NCBI RefSeq assembly: GCF_001456025.1 | Contig: NZ_LMTZ01000035.1 | Coordinates: 115,181 to 179,180 of the forward strand | From: Mastigocoleus testarum BC008 | Lineage (GTDB): Bacteria > Cyanobacteriota > Cyanobacteriia > Cyanobacteriales > Nostocaceae | DNA: 64,000 nucleotides | Reading direction: 5' to 3' | Shown here: positions 37,651-48,270 of the stretch, in pieces | How the letters are laid out: each line of letters opens with the position of its first letter | How positions within the stretch are numbered: the stretch's first letter is position 1 | Notes under the pieces: model-generated | Database searches by the model: none | Told to the model about the DNA's origin: nothing | The model's input: only the letters and a program-made list of their open reading frames with translations | Position numbers and translations under genes: made by a program

Positions 37651-37766
37651 CCGCGAATGAATATATCAAATCTTTATATAAAGAAGGCGGGTTCCCGTAA
37701 GAGTATATATTCTTAACAAAGTGTAATATACAAGATATCATGAGGCGAAAGGTATAGGAGGCAGCT

Positions 37767-39845
37767 GTGGCACGTACTAACCCGCTGGAAAAGGTGCGTA
37801 ATATTGGCATCGCAGCACATATAGACGCGGGCAAAACAACTACGACTGAGAGAATACTGTTTTACTCCGGGATTATTCACAAAATTGGTGAGGTTCACGA
37901 GGGAACAGCGGTAACCGACTGGATGGCTCAAGAACGGGAGCGAGGAATTACAATTACTGCTGCTGCTATTAGCACTAGTTGGAAAGATCATCAAATAAAC
38001 ATAATTGATACTCCCGGTCACGTAGACTTCACCATCGAAGTTGAGCGCTCCATGCGGGTATTAGATGGTGTTATCACAGTTCTATGCTCAGTAGGTGGTG
38101 TACAACCCCAAACCGAAACTGTATGGCGACAAGCAGATCGTTATAAAGTACCAAGGATCATTTTTGTAAACAAAATGGATCGTATTGGTGCGGATTTCTT
38201 CAAGGTTCACGAGCAAGTATGCGATCGCATGCGAACCAACGCTGTTCCAATCCAATTACCAATTGGTAGTGAGAGCGAGTTTCGTGGAATAGTCGACTTG
38301 GTCAAGATGCGTGCATACATCTACAACAACGACCAAGGAACTGATATTGAAGAAACAGATATTCCCGCCGAAGTACAAGAAATAGTTGAAGAATATCGTA
38401 CAAAATTAATTGAAGCGGTAGCTGAAACTTCTGATGATTTGATGACAAAGTACTTCGAAGGAGAAGAAATCACAGAAGAAGAGATCCAGCTAGCTCTGAG
38501 AAAAGGAACTATAGACGGTACGATTGTACCGATGCTGTGCGGTTCGGCATTTAAAAACAAGGGTGTGCAGTTGCTCTTGGATGCTGTGGTAAATTACCTG
38601 CCAGCACCTATAGATGTACCCCCAATTCAAGGTACATTACCAAGTGGCGAAACAGTCGAAAGATTTGCCGACGACGAAGCCCCCTTAGCTGCACTTGCTT
38701 TCAAAGTGATGGCCGATCCTTACGGTCGTTTAACCTTTATTCGAGTTTATTCTGGCATCTTCAAGAAAGGTAGCTATGTTTATAATGCGACAAAAGGTAA
38801 GAAAGAACGAATTTCCCGCCTAGTTTTAATGAAGGCAGATGATCGGCAGGATGTTGATGAACTGCGAGCAGGGGATTTGGGAGCAGCAGTAGGATTGAAA
38901 GAGACCTTGACAGGTGATACTCTTTGTGATGAGGATTCGCCGGTAATTTTGGAATCCCTATTTATTCCAGAACCTGTGATCTCGGTTGCGGTTGAACCCA
39001 AAACCAAGAACGATATGGAAAAGCTTTCAAAAGCGTTACAAGCGCTTTCGGAAGAAGATCCCACTTTTCGTGTCAGCGTCAACCCTGAAACTAACCAAAC
39101 CGTGATTGCGGGAATGGGAGAGTTACACTTAGAGATTCTCGTAGATAGAATGTTACGAGAATTTAAAGTTGAAGCAAATGTTGGCGCACCACAGGTAGCT
39201 TATCGCGAAACTATCCGCAAAGCTGTTACTAAGGTAGAAGGTAAATTCATCCGCCAAAGTGGTGGTAAAGGTCAGTACGGTCATGTCGTAATCGACTTAG
39301 AGCCAGGAAAAGCGGGAAGCGGTTTTGAATTTGTCTCTAAAATAGTCGGTGGTTCAGTACCCAGAGAATATGTTGCGCCAGTAGAGCAGGGAATGAAAGA
39401 AACCTGTGAATCGGGTATCCTAGCAGGGTATCCCTTAATTGACGTCAAGGCAACATTGATAGATGGGTCTTACCACGACGTAGATTCTTCAGAGATGGCA
39501 TTCAAAATTGCTGGTTCTATGGCGATGAAAGCTGCCACAATGAAGGCTTCACCAGTCCTATTAGAACCCATGATGAAAGTTGAGGTAGAAGTACCAGAAA
39601 ACTTCCTTGGGGATGTGATGGGCGATTTGAACTCTCGTCGGGGTCAAATTGAAGGGATGGGATCCGAACAGGGTCTTTCAAAAGTGACTGCTAAAGTTCC
39701 ATTGGCGGAAATGTTTGGTTATGCTACAGACATCCGCTCCAAGACCCAAGGTCGGGGCGTCTTCTCCATGGAATTTAGTAGTTACGAGGAAGTGCCTCGC
39801 AACGTCAGTGAGGCAATCATCGCTAAAAGTAAAGGGAACGCATAA
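37767..39845 (+). CDS. fusA: Translation elongation factor G
   Basis: 692 residues, GTG start preceded by AGGAGG at 37757-37762. EF-G is the GTPase that drives ribosome translocation and helps recycle ribosomes. G1 [19 protein letters not shown], switch region [11 protein letters not shown]3 DTPGHVDF (with the catalytic His) and G4 NKMDRIGAD are intact, and domain IV carries [19 protein letters not shown]. Full length, no damage. Followed after 27 bp by tuf. Confidence 0.98.
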   Translation: MARTNPLEKVRNIGIAAHIDAGKTTTTERILFYSGIIHKIGEVHEGTAVTDWMAQERERGITITAAAISTSWKDHQINIIDTPGHVDFTIEVERSMRVLDGVITVLCSVGGVQPQTETVWRQADRYKVPRIIFVNKMDRIGADFFKVHEQVCDRMRTNAVPIQLPIGSESEFRGIVDLVKMRAYIYNNDQGTDIEETDIPAEVQEIVEEYRTKLIEAVAETSDDLMTKYFEGEEITEEEIQLALRKGTIDGTIVPMLCGSAFKNKGVQLLLDAVVNYLPAPIDVPPIQGTLPSGETVERFADDEAPLAALAFKVMADPYGRLTFIRVYSGIFKKGSYVYNATKGKKERISRLVLMKADDRQDVDELRAGDLGAAVGLKETLTGDTLCDEDSPVILESLFIPEPVISVAVEPKTKNDMEKLSKALQALSEEDPTFRVSVNPETNQTVIAGMGELHLEILVDRMLREFKVEANVGAPQVAYRETIRKAVTKVEGKFIRQSGGKGQYGHVVIDLEPGKAGSGFEFVSKIVGGSVPREYVAPVEQGMKETCESGILAGYPLIDVKATLIDGSYHDVDSSEMAFKIAGSMAMKAATMKASPVLLEPMMKVEVEVPENFLGDVMGDLNSRRGQIEGMGSEQGLSKVTAKVPLAEMFGYATDIRSKTQGRGVFSMEFSSYEEVPRNVSEAIIAKSKGNA

Positions 39846-39872
39846 CTAGAAAAGGAAAAAAAACGAGTACTC

Positions 39873-41102
39873 ATGGCACGCGCAAAGTTTGAAAGAAATA
39901 AACCCCACGTTAATATTGGTACTATTGGTCACGTTGACCACGGTAAAACTACTTTAACAGCAGCTATCACCATGACCTTATCGGCTTTAGGTCAAGCTGC
40001 GGCCAAAAAGTATGATGAAATCGATAACGCCCCAGAAGAAAAAGCTCGGGGTATTACTATTAACACTGCTCACGTGGAGTATGAGACTGAAAATCGTCAC
40101 TATGCTCACGTAGATTGTCCCGGACACGCAGACTATGTGAAAAATATGATCACAGGTGCTGCTCAGATGGATGGTGCTATTTTGGTAGTATCCGCAGCTG
40201 ATGGTCCTATGCCCCAAACCCGGGAGCACATCCTCTTAGCAAAACAAGTGGGCGTGCCCAACATCGTTGTCTTTTTAAATAAGAAAGACATGGTGGATGA
40301 TGATGAACTGCTGGAATTGGTGGAATTAGAAGTCCAAGAATTGCTGAGCAGTTATGACTTCCCTGGTGATGAAATTCCTGTGATAGCAGGTTCTGGTTTG
40401 CAAGCACTAGAGCATATGATTGCTAACCCCTCAACACAACGGGGCGATAACGAGTGGGTAGATAAAATCTATGACTTGATGGATAAGGTAGATTCTTATA
40501 TTCCTACTCCCGAGCGGGCTGTAGATAAGCCTTTCTTGATGGCAGTTGAAGACGTATTTTCTATCACAGGTCGTGGTACCGTAGCGACTGGTAGAATTGA
40601 GCGTGGTGTTGTTAAAGTTGGCGATCAGGTAGAGCTTGTTGGAATTAGAGATACCCGCAGCACCACCGTAACTGGAATCGAGATGTTCAAAAAGAGTCTT
40701 GATGAAGGTATGGCTGGGGATAATGCTGGAGTATTATTGCGCGGTCTGCAAAAAACTGACGTAGAACGCGGTATGGTTCTTGCTAAGCCAGGTAGCATTA
40801 CACCACACACTGAATTTGAAGGTGAAGTGTATGTTTTAACTGATAAAGAAGGTGGTCGTAAGACTCCATTCTTTTCTGGTTATCGCCCTCAGTTCTACGT
40901 GCGAACCACTGACGTAACCGGTACCATCAAATCTTTTACTGCAGATGATGGTAGCGTTGCAGAAATGGTAATGCCTGGAGACCGCATTAAAATGAATGTG
41001 GAATTAATCAACCCAATTGCGATTGAAACAGGAATGCGTTTTGCTATTCGTGAAGGTGGTCGTACAATTGGTGCTGGTGTTGTTTCCAAGATCGTAAAGT
41101 AA
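39873..41102 (+). CDS. tuf: Translation elongation factor Tu
   Basis: 409 residues. EF-Tu delivers aminoacyl-tRNA to the ribosome. [55 protein letters not shown] and [10 protein letters not shown] are present, as is the Cys-Pro-Gly of the switch II motif. The extra ten residues after [21 protein letters not shown] match the length usual in cyanobacteria and plastids. AAAAGGAAAA precedes the ATG. Ends with a rho-independent terminator at 41128-41161. Confidence 0.98.
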   Translation: MARAKFERNKPHVNIGTIGHVDHGKTTLTAAITMTLSALGQAAAKKYDEIDNAPEEKARGITINTAHVEYETENRHYAHVDCPGHADYVKNMITGAAQMDGAILVVSAADGPMPQTREHILLAKQVGVPNIVVFLNKKDMVDDDELLELVELEVQELLSSYDFPGDEIPVIAGSGLQALEHMIANPSTQRGDNEWVDKIYDLMDKVDSYIPTPERAVDKPFLMAVEDVFSITGRGTVATGRIERGVVKVGDQVELVGIRDTRSTTVTGIEMFKKSLDEGMAGDNAGVLLRGLQKTDVERGMVLAKPGSITPHTEFEGEVYVLTDKEGGRKTPFFSGYRPQFYVRTTDVTGTIKSFTADDGSVAEMVMPGDRIKMNVELINPIAIETGMRFAIREGGRTIGAGVVSKIVK

Positions 41103-41127
41103 CACCTGTTTACCTTAAATGAAGGAG

Positions 41128-41161
41128 GAGCAGAGATGCTGAAATTATTCTCTGCTCTTTT
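41128..41161 (+). terminator. Rho-independent terminator after tuf
   Basis: Perfect 9-bp stem GAGCAGAGA (41128-41136) / TCTCTGCTC (41149-41157), 12-nt loop, then TTTT. It begins 26 bp after the tuf stop codon. Confidence 0.88.
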
Positions 41162-41396
41162 CCCATCATTTGAATTGTATTTCTCGAACTATATTATGAG
41201 CGATCGTAAATTTACTTTTTCTAGAAGAGCTATACATTGCTACTCAAGTAATTATTTAATTTCCGCTAGCTCATAATTATTATTGTTCGTCTATTAATAT
41301 GTAGAAGCACAAGCTGCTTTAATAAGCCGAACGATACTCTAATTTTTCAAATAAGCTTTACTAGCTTCTTTCATCTGAACCAGGAAAACTAAAGAA

Positions 41397-41717
41397 ATGG
41401 CCACTTTACAACAACAGCAAAAAATCAGAATTCGCTTACAAGCTTTTGACCGTCGTTTACTAGATACATCTTGCGAGAAGATTGTTGATACAGCAAACCG
41501 TACCAACGCTACAGCTATTGGTCCTATACCCCTGCCGACAAAACGTCGAATTTACTGTGTTTTGCGCTCGCCTCACGTTGATAAGGACTCTAGGGAACAT
41601 TTTGAAACACGTACTCATCGCCGTATCATCGATATTTATCAGCCATCTTCTAAAACTATTGATGCTCTAATGAAATTGGATTTACCATCTGGTGTGGATA
41701 TTGAAGTCAAATTGTAA
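41397..41717 (+). CDS. rpsJ: 30S ribosomal protein S10
   Basis: 106 residues. S10 belongs to the 30S head and also forms the antitermination partner NusE with Nus[98 protein letters not shown] is the usual sequence in compact pattern. In cyanobacteria rpsJ follows tuf; here a terminator and 294 bp separate the two, so rpsJ likely has its own promoter. Start ATG at 41397. Confidence 0.97.
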   Translation: MATLQQQQKIRIRLQAFDRRLLDTSCEKIVDTANRTNATAIGPIPLPTKRRIYCVLRSPHVDKDSREHFETRTHRRIIDIYQPSSKTIDALMKLDLPSGVDIEVKL

Positions 41718-42686
41718 TCAGTTATATTTTTACTAGTTATTAGTTTGCTTTGTTGTTTTATTTGTGGCTGAGTAAGATTTTAAATACTGAAAACTTACAT
41801 AATAATAACAACTAATAGTCAATCGCATCAAAGTGAGTAGTGAGACGAATAAATAAACCACGTAACAGTTAAGATTGCACTGTTACGTCATATCTGCGGG
41901 GAATTATCTCCCGCAGAATTTGTATTTGAACAAAAATGTTGTTAATAAATCCCTGTCTACTAGGAATCATATTTGTGATTCTGGATATGAATTTGTTTCA
42001 CAATAATTTCTATCATCGCTTTATAAGTTTAAATTCAATACAAAATCTTCAATCTTTATCTAAATAATGTAATGAATTGAGTTGATTTAAGCTTTAGCAA
42101 ATTAAGTTTTTATAGCAGTAAGTGTATGGGTCAGAAAATTATATTTTGCTATAAAGGGGATAGGAAGCAAAAAATATCCTGAGGCAAAAATATAGTCCTT
42201 GATATGTGGAAATTATATGTAATTTTTTTTTATGATTTCTATCAGAAATATAATTGTTAATTTAAAAATCTAGAAATAAAAGAATGCTATCTAAGATTAA
42301 TTAATATCTAACATTAATTAACTTGTCTTTGTCTACAGATAGCTAATTCATTAGATCTAAAAATCTTAATCACACTTGATTATGTATTCTCAATTGGGCA
42401 AATAATATTGAGTTAATAACTTCATACAACCAACAAAAATAAAGTAATAAAAGATACTTAATTGTAAGTCATGGGTTTAAATTTGTAGATATTGAATTGA
42501 TATTTAGGTACGAAGATTTTTAATCTTCTTATAAAAATATTCTTATTTATGATGTTTCAATCTTTACTAGTGTTTGATATAGATTTCCTCAAGGTTTTTT
42601 ATAGCCGAATCATAAAATGCTAGAATAGCAAAATACGGGGAATCTAAAAATAACTTTATAAAGATTAAATTTATACCAAGGTTACA
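41718..42686. other. 970-bp spacer after rpsJ
   Basis: Gene-free, very AT-rich. Its first 200 bp hold two strong consecutive hairpins (41860-41888 and 41893-41917). The rest shows only short AT-rich direct repeats. Confidence 0.6.
41860..41917 (+). terminator. Tandem hairpins downstream of rpsJ
   Basis: Hairpin 1: ACGTAACAGT (41860-41869) and ACTGTTACGT (41879-41888), perfect 10 bp, 9-nt loop. Hairpin 2: TCTGCGGG (41893-41900) and CCCGCAGA (41910-41917), perfect 8 bp, followed by AATTTGTATTTG. Together they may terminate or stabilise the rpsJ transcript; the 4-nt spacing between them is striking. Confidence 0.65.
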
Positions 42687-43343
42687 ATGTCATCTTCTTC
42701 TAATATTGCGGTTCGCGAATTACCTCTATTCCCCATAAAGGAGTTAGTGTTATTTCCTTCCAGACCTTTACCCCTACATATATTTGAATTTCGCTACCGG
42801 ATGATGATGAACACGATCTTGCAAAGCGATCGAAGGTTCGGTGTGCTGATGGTAGATCCAGTAAAAGGCTCAATTGCGAATGTTGGTTGCTGTGCTGAAA
42901 TTGTTCACTATCAACGTTATCCAGACGATCGGATGAAAATGGTAACTTTAGGACAGCAAAGATTTCGCGTCTTGGAGTACATTCGAGAAAAGCCTTATTA
43001 CGTAGGGTTAGTAGAATGGATAGAAGACGAGCCACCCAGTCAAGACTTGCGAACAGTTGCAACAGAAGTGGAACAATTGCTGCAAGATGTAGTTCGTTTA
43101 TCAGCAAAACTCACTGAACAACCAATTGAACTACCAGACGATTTGCCAGAGTTACCTTTAGAGCTTTCATATTGGGTTGCGTATAATCTGAGAAGTGTTC
43201 CTTTGGAGCAACAAGCACTTTTAGAAATACAAGATACTGCTGCTCGTTTAGAACGGGAAGCAGAAATTTTAACTTCTACTCGCAATCATTTAGCTGCTCG
43301 TACAGTTCTTAAAGACACATTAAATCAAAACTATAGGGGTTAG
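42687..43343 (+). CDS. Lon N-terminal (substrate-binding) domain protein
   Basis: 218 residues consisting of a Lon protease N-terminal domain alone: ELPLFPIKELVLFPSRPLPLHIFEFRYRMMMNTILQSDRRFGVLMVDP, GCCAEIVHYQRYPDDRMKMVTLGQQRFRVL, then a helical part (TEVEQLLQDVVRLSAKL, LPELPLELSYWVAYNLRSVPLEQQALLEIQDTAARLEREAEIL). The ATPase and Ser-Lys protease domains of Lon are absent, so it is not a protease by itself. Stand-alone versions are universal in cyanobacteria; a chaperone or adaptor role is inference. Convergent with pheA, 37 bp apart. Confidence 0.9.
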   Translation: MSSSSNIAVRELPLFPIKELVLFPSRPLPLHIFEFRYRMMMNTILQSDRRFGVLMVDPVKGSIANVGCCAEIVHYQRYPDDRMKMVTLGQQRFRVLEYIREKPYYVGLVEWIEDEPPSQDLRTVATEVEQLLQDVVRLSAKLTEQPIELPDDLPELPLELSYWVAYNLRSVPLEQQALLEIQDTAARLEREAEILTSTRNHLAARTVLKDTLNQNYRG

Positions 43344-43380
43344 TTAATACTAAGTACTGGCTAATTATTCTAGTTAGCAG

Positions 43381-44286
43381 TTAGTTGCTTGACTTGCTAA
43401 TCTGCAGGACATTGTAACTGCCAAAAACCTTCAGTATTTCTGTATGCTTACTAAGTTCGGTGAGTGCCAATTGTATTTCTGATTGGCTATCATCAGCTTC
43501 TAAATCTATAAAAAATAAATATTCTCCTAGGGAGCGTTTAGTAGGTCGAGACTCGATGCGACTGAGATTTATACCAAGTTGAGAAAAGACCTCTAAGGGT
43601 TTAACCAAAGCGCCAGGAATATTTGCAGGTAGACTAAAGGCTAATGAGGTGTGAGTGCTTTTAGCAACAGAAGAATGGGGATAAATATCAGGTACGTCAA
43701 CGTCAACTCTACTAATTATCCAAAAACGAGTGTAGTTTTCTGGACTATCATTAATGCTGCTGGCTAGAATCGGTAAATTATATATTTGCGCCGCACGCTT
43801 GGAAGAAATCGTTGCTGTGGTCGATTCTTGATCTAGTATTCCTAATGCTTCAGTTGTAGATTTTGTCGGAATTAGCTGTGCATTAGGTAAGAATGCATTT
43901 AGCCATTTCTGACATTGAGCAAGAGCTTGGGGATGGGAGTAAACTTTTTCAATTGTCTCCAAGCTTTTAGCATTTGAGACAAGAGCATGACAAATTGGCA
44001 TAACTAAGGCTAGATTAATTTGTAAATCATCTAATTGCCATAATGTATCCATAGTGACTCTCACGCTTCCCTCAATAGAGTTTTCTACAGGTATCACAGC
44101 TAAATCTGTTTCCTTAGAATCTACAGCGTATAATGTTTCAGCAATGCTGGGATAAGGACACAACTGAGTTTTCACTTCGGCCTTTTCTTTCAGGAAATTA
44201 GTATAATTAATAGCAACAGCTTCGGCATATGTACCTAATGGTCCTAAATGGGCAATATGTAAAGTTTTCGGTTCGTCACTTATCAT
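43381..44286 (-). CDS. pheA: Prephenate dehydratase
   Basis: 301 residues, monofunctional. Converts prephenate to phenylpyruvate for phenylalanine synthesis. The catalytic domain occupies about residues 8-190 (HLGPLGTYAEAVA, IPVENSIEGSVRVTMD, SHPQALAQCQKWL, and NYTRFWIIS with the essential Thr-Arg-Phe). A C-terminal ACT domain (about 210-297, with LSRIESRPTKRSLGEYLFFIDLE) binds phenylalanine for feedback inhibition. No chorismate mutase domain. Both signature motifs are intact. Confidence 0.95.
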   Translation of the reverse strand: MISDEPKTLHIAHLGPLGTYAEAVAINYTNFLKEKAEVKTQLCPYPSIAETLYAVDSKETDLAVIPVENSIEGSVRVTMDTLWQLDDLQINLALVMPICHALVSNAKSLETIEKVYSHPQALAQCQKWLNAFLPNAQLIPTKSTTEALGILDQESTTATISSKRAAQIYNLPILASSINDSPENYTRFWIISRVDVDVPDIYPHSSVAKSTHTSLAFSLPANIPGALVKPLEVFSQLGINLSRIESRPTKRSLGEYLFFIDLEADDSQSEIQLALTELSKHTEILKVFGSYNVLQISKSSN

Positions 44287-44570
44287 GGGTAATTGGTAGC
44301 TAGTAATTAGTGGTTATCAGTAGTTAGCAGTCGCAAATAAAAACAAGTTTTCCTAAAAATAATTTTTCACAAGAAGAATTTTTTAAAATCCATCTCAACT
44401 TTACAATTCTCAGGAATGTTTTTCTCGGGTATATTCAAAGTTTAATAGTTCGCCAGATGCACTAATATATTTGAGCCCTAAATTCATGTTACAGATTGGC
44501 CAAAAATCTTTCGAATAATTAATCAATTTTGGTGCTATAAATAACTACTAAATATCACAATATGAAAGCA

Positions 44571-46292
44571 TTAATTATTGGCAGCACAACGGTAGAGCTT
44601 ATATTTGTATTCACCAGCATATGAATTATATTTAGGGTCAAGAAAACAATTTTGAGATTCTAAATCCATTTTTGTGCGAAAGTTAACTAACCACAAATCC
44701 AAAGGGCGAGGTACTTGAGTAAGTTGTTTATTAAGTATTTCCATCCCCTCACTGTAAGAGTCTGTTTGAAAATCTTTGTGTACTAAGAAAAACTGCCAAT
44801 CATTACTAGAAAATTTATCACCAGATAAGCGTTTAAATTCTAGTGCTAAACCCATCATTCTTCCAGTTTGTCCGTGATGTTTGTGACTGGTAGCGATGAT
44901 AGCTGGGGATTGGGAAGCTTTGTAGATCGTTGGAGCAAGGATATCGGGACGATGATGCTGCAAGTAGCCAATATTCCCAACAACTGTTACTCCTCCCAAA
45001 AGGGACATAAAAGCAATAATTCCCACCAACACTCTCTTGTTAATAGCCGAAAAGAATTGATGATTTTGGGAATGAAAGTTTTTTCCTTCCTGCCAGCAAA
45101 TAGCTAAAGCCGCTGCAAAGACAAGTATAACTGTGGGTGTATAAATAAATTGGAAGCGCGGTGCTAAAGTTAAATCTATACCTAGAAAGTAACTAAAGCT
45201 TAAAAATAAAAATATTGCCCCGATAATGTATTCTTTTAAGGAATTACTAATAACGGCAGATGTTGAATTTAATTGTTGAGCTTGTAAAGTACATCTGATG
45301 TTATAAATTACCCAACCTAAAAACAGTAGTGTAAATACACCAGAAATTACCACAATCCAAATAGGTACAATAGAAATTGCTGACGGAGGCAATACAAATA
45401 TACTTATCATCCATAGAAAAAGTCGCCAAATCGGTTCTATGAAATGCGGACTTCCATCAGAGACCCAAGTGGTAAGCTCATTTCCACGAATCTTTGTTAA
45501 AATTGGTAACCATACTATAGAAGCACTAAAGGTTCCAAAAGCAACTCCCAACATACGTAACCAGTTTAAACGTATTGACACCCACTTATTACTTTTGATT
45601 TGCTTTGCAATGTATAAGAGCAATACACAACCTTGAACGCACAGTGCCAAGCTAAAGAAAAAATGGGTTGCAATTCCCAAAGCATTGACTATAACCCAAG
45701 TTAACCCCACCCAAATTGGTAGGCGTCGATGATTACGAGTCACTTCAATTGCTTTCATGAAACAAGACAAAGAAGCAATTAGCAACAAAATAACTAGGGT
45801 ATAATGACGTGCTTCCCTAGCTAAAAATATATTGTAGGGAGAGACAGCCATTAACGCAGCCGCTATATGTCCTACTAAAGCCGAACGAAAAACTATATAT
45901 CCGAAACCAAACATTGCTGGAATGGATATAATTCCTAATATGGCACTCAGCGATCGCGCCGCAAAAATAGATGCTAATTCTCCTGGTGGTGAAAAAATTT
46001 TCATCCACAAGTGATTAATAATGAAATATATAGGTGGGTGTGTACTTTCACTAAATAAGCGTTCGGTAACATCACTAATTTCTGTATTGGATATTACTTG
46101 CAATGGTTGCAACAAGACATCCGCATTAATAATTTGATTGAGGGGTACGTGACGAAATGTGTTACCCAAGCTGAAAACTATGGTGGCACATTCATCAGTC
46201 CAAGGTGGTAATTTTTCTAAGCCGATAAAGCGCAGACAACTACCAATAATTATCCATGCCAACAATAACAATAGATGAATGCGCTTGTTCAT
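44571..46292 (-). CDS. GT39/ArnT-like membrane glycosyltransferase
   Basis: 573 residues with about ten to twelve membrane helices. The first periplasmic loop carries Asp33-Glu34 (WTDECA), the metal/catalytic pair of the PMT/ArnT/GT-C fold, and STHPPIYFIINHLWMKIF is the following conserved segment. The C-terminal about 100 residues are soluble (QVPRPLDLWLVNFRTKMDLESQNCF). GT-C enzymes transfer sugars from lipid carriers; substrate here unknown. Common in cyanobacteria as an undefined glycosyltransferase family 39 protein. Upstream is a 635-bp spacer without a gene. Confidence 0.85.
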   Translation of the reverse strand: MNKRIHLLLLLAWIIIGSCLRFIGLEKLPPWTDECATIVFSLGNTFRHVPLNQIINADVLLQPLQVISNTEISDVTERLFSESTHPPIYFIINHLWMKIFSPPGELASIFAARSLSAILGIISIPAMFGFGYIVFRSALVGHIAAALMAVSPYNIFLAREARHYTLVILLLIASLSCFMKAIEVTRNHRRLPIWVGLTWVIVNALGIATHFFFSLALCVQGCVLLLYIAKQIKSNKWVSIRLNWLRMLGVAFGTFSASIVWLPILTKIRGNELTTWVSDGSPHFIEPIWRLFLWMISIFVLPPSAISIVPIWIVVISGVFTLLFLGWVIYNIRCTLQAQQLNSTSAVISNSLKEYIIGAIFLFLSFSYFLGIDLTLAPRFQFIYTPTVILVFAAALAICWQEGKNFHSQNHQFFSAINKRVLVGIIAFMSLLGGVTVVGNIGYLQHHRPDILAPTIYKASQSPAIIATSHKHHGQTGRMMGLALEFKRLSGDKFSSNDWQFFLVHKDFQTDSYSEGMEILNKQLTQVPRPLDLWLVNFRTKMDLESQNCFLDPKYNSYAGEYKYKLYRCAANN

Positions 46293-46927
46293 TATTATAG
46301 TTATGAAATGTTTAGCAGTTTTTGATTACTTATCTTGGAGTGGAGCCGATACAAACCTCGGATCTTGAAATATTTTCATTGAGTTTTCAATTACAAAATC
46401 TCCACTTTTTTTCCCAAATTCAAAATGAATATTACAACAATCATATTCAGTTTGTGAACAGGTTATGGAATAATTGTTAGCCATTTATATGAAAATAACT
46501 ATAGAAAAGTAGTTCCAGTGTAATGAACAATTATCGCCCTACTCACTATTACTTATTTTTTCCTTAGTATTTTTTGCTTATATATATTTCGAAAATTGTA
46601 AATATAATCAAGGTTGCAAACATGCATTATTTAAATAGTATATATAAACTTTTTGCTCGAGCATTTAACTGTATCCAGACATTACATAAATCACTTATTA
46701 CTACTTGTGACAAAATTTCCAGATATTTATTAGTATTTTAATTCTGAGGTATTAATTTTAAAGATAAAGATATTTGCAGCTTTTTAGAGCAATGCTATCT
46801 CAGCATCTACTTAATGACAAAGTATAGCAAAACATCACATTTCAACAGTGAAAAATACATTAAATATTTTTTATTAATCATGTATTAAAAAATATTAGAA
46901 TAATTAAATAGTTATGGTTATTAAATT
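46293..46927. other. 635-bp gene-free divergent spacer
   Basis: AT-rich intergenic region between the minus-strand glycosyltransferase and the DUF1997 gene. I see no convincing gene, RNA gene or strong hairpin. Confidence 0.5.
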
Positions 46928-47515
46928 ATGGCGACCAAGTTTTTTGCTTCCGAGTCAGTAGAAATTACTGTTACCCGGCAAGCTATTCCCGTTGAGCATT
47001 ACTTGCGTCAGCCACAAAGATTAGTTAATGCTTTAGTCGATCAAAAGCGGGTTGAACAACTGAGTAGAGAAGTTTTTCGTTTAAAAATGCGTCCTTTACA
47101 TTTTATGTCTGTAAAAATTCAACCAACCGTAGACATGAAGGTATGGGCACAATCAAACGGCACAATCAACCTAGAATCAATTGCTTGTAAAATCCTTGGT
47201 TTAGATTACATTAACCAGCGTTTTAACCTAAATTTAAAAGGATATTTATTACCTATACAGCGCAATGGTGTTACTTACCTTAAGGGCAATGCCAATCTAG
47301 AAGTTAGATTAGAACTGCCACCGCCATTTTCTTTCACTCCCCAATTGATTATGGAAAAAACTGGAAATGCCCTGCTCAAAAGCGTCTTAATGACAATCAA
47401 GCAAAGATTACTCAATCAGCTTTTGAATGATTATCATTCCTGGGTTAAGTCTCAAACACAGGGACAAAGAATTGACAGTGACAGCACTGAATTTTCTAGC
47501 TTGAAATTGGAATAA
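46928..47515 (+). CDS. DUF1997 family protein
   Basis: 195 residues. FFASESVEITVTRQAIPVEHYLRQPQRLVNALVDQKRVEQLSREVFRLKMRPLHFMSVKIQPTVDMKVW and the helical C-terminus (NALLKSVLMTIKQRLLNQLLNDYHSWVKSQ) resemble the DUF1997 family, found in cyanobacteria and plastid-bearing plants; function unknown to me. It probably binds a hydrophobic ligand by fold analogy (SRPBCC-like), which is inference. No signal peptide. Convergent with rnhB, 37 bp apart. Confidence 0.8.
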   Translation: MATKFFASESVEITVTRQAIPVEHYLRQPQRLVNALVDQKRVEQLSREVFRLKMRPLHFMSVKIQPTVDMKVWAQSNGTINLESIACKILGLDYINQRFNLNLKGYLLPIQRNGVTYLKGNANLEVRLELPPPFSFTPQLIMEKTGNALLKSVLMTIKQRLLNQLLNDYHSWVKSQTQGQRIDSDSTEFSSLKLE

Positions 47516-47552
47516 TTATCACTTTATTTTTGATTTGAAGCATCGCAATTAG

Positions 47553-48242
47553 CTATATCTCTAGATTTATCTTCATTTGTTTTTGACAAGGGCTGAAAGA
47601 ATGACGGTGCCAAGGCGAAGGCCCATGTTGCTCTAATGCTATCAGGTGAATTTTACTACCGTATCCCTTATTCTTATCTAAGCCATACATGGGGTATTTC
47701 AATGCCATTTTTATCATTATCTCATCGCGCCAAACTTTCGCCACAATACTAGCAGCAGCAATTTGGAGCGATTTAGAATCTCCCTTAACTATTGTTTGTT
47801 GCTGTTGTTGGGGTAGATCTTTTATCATTTGATTGCCATCAATCAAACAAATTTCCGGCTGAATTTCGAGCCTCGTGATTGCTCGTCTCATGGCTAATAA
47901 AGATGCCTGCAGAATATTTATTTCGTCAATTTCTGTGGGAGAAGCACAGCCAATTTTCCAATCTAATGCCAACTCATAAATTTGCTCAGCTAATTTACTT
48001 CGACGAGTAGCACTCAGCTTTTTACTGTCATTGATTTTTGCACTAATCAACTCCGGAAAAGCAGTTTGTGGGAGTACGACAGCAGCAGCAACTACAGGTC
48101 CAAATAATGCACCTCTTCCCGCCTCATCAACGCCTGCAACAATTTCAGGCAATTTAGATGAAGGGGATAACTCCAGCCACTGGGAATCGCTTGTGGATGT
48201 TTGGGAGCCCATGCCAAAAACAGATTTTTGCCTATCAGCCAT
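47553..48242 (-). CDS. rnhB: Ribonuclease HII
   Basis: 229 residues. Cleaves RNA in RNA-DNA hybrids and starts removal of misinserted ribonucleotides. Catalytic motif GVDEAGRGALFGPVVAAAVVLP (Asp39, Glu40), SKKLSATRRSKLAEQI, CLIDGNQMIKDLP, and KGDSKSLQIAAASIVAKVWRDE (with catalytic Asp) are all present, followed by the usual YPMYGLDKNKGYGSKIHLIAL. The first 25 residues are an extra polar extension. It lies directly downstream of rne in the same direction (28-bp gap), so co-transcription is likely, a common cyanobacterial arrangement. Confidence 0.96.
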   Translation of the reverse strand: MADRQKSVFGMGSQTSTSDSQWLELSPSSKLPEIVAGVDEAGRGALFGPVVAAAVVLPQTAFPELISAKINDSKKLSATRRSKLAEQIYELALDWKIGCASPTEIDEINILQASLLAMRRAITRLEIQPEICLIDGNQMIKDLPQQQQQTIVKGDSKSLQIAAASIVAKVWRDEIMIKMALKYPMYGLDKNKGYGSKIHLIALEQHGPSPWHRHSFSPCQKQMKINLEI

Positions 48243-48270
48243 AAGAATTATTTATGCTTCAAGCCGATTT

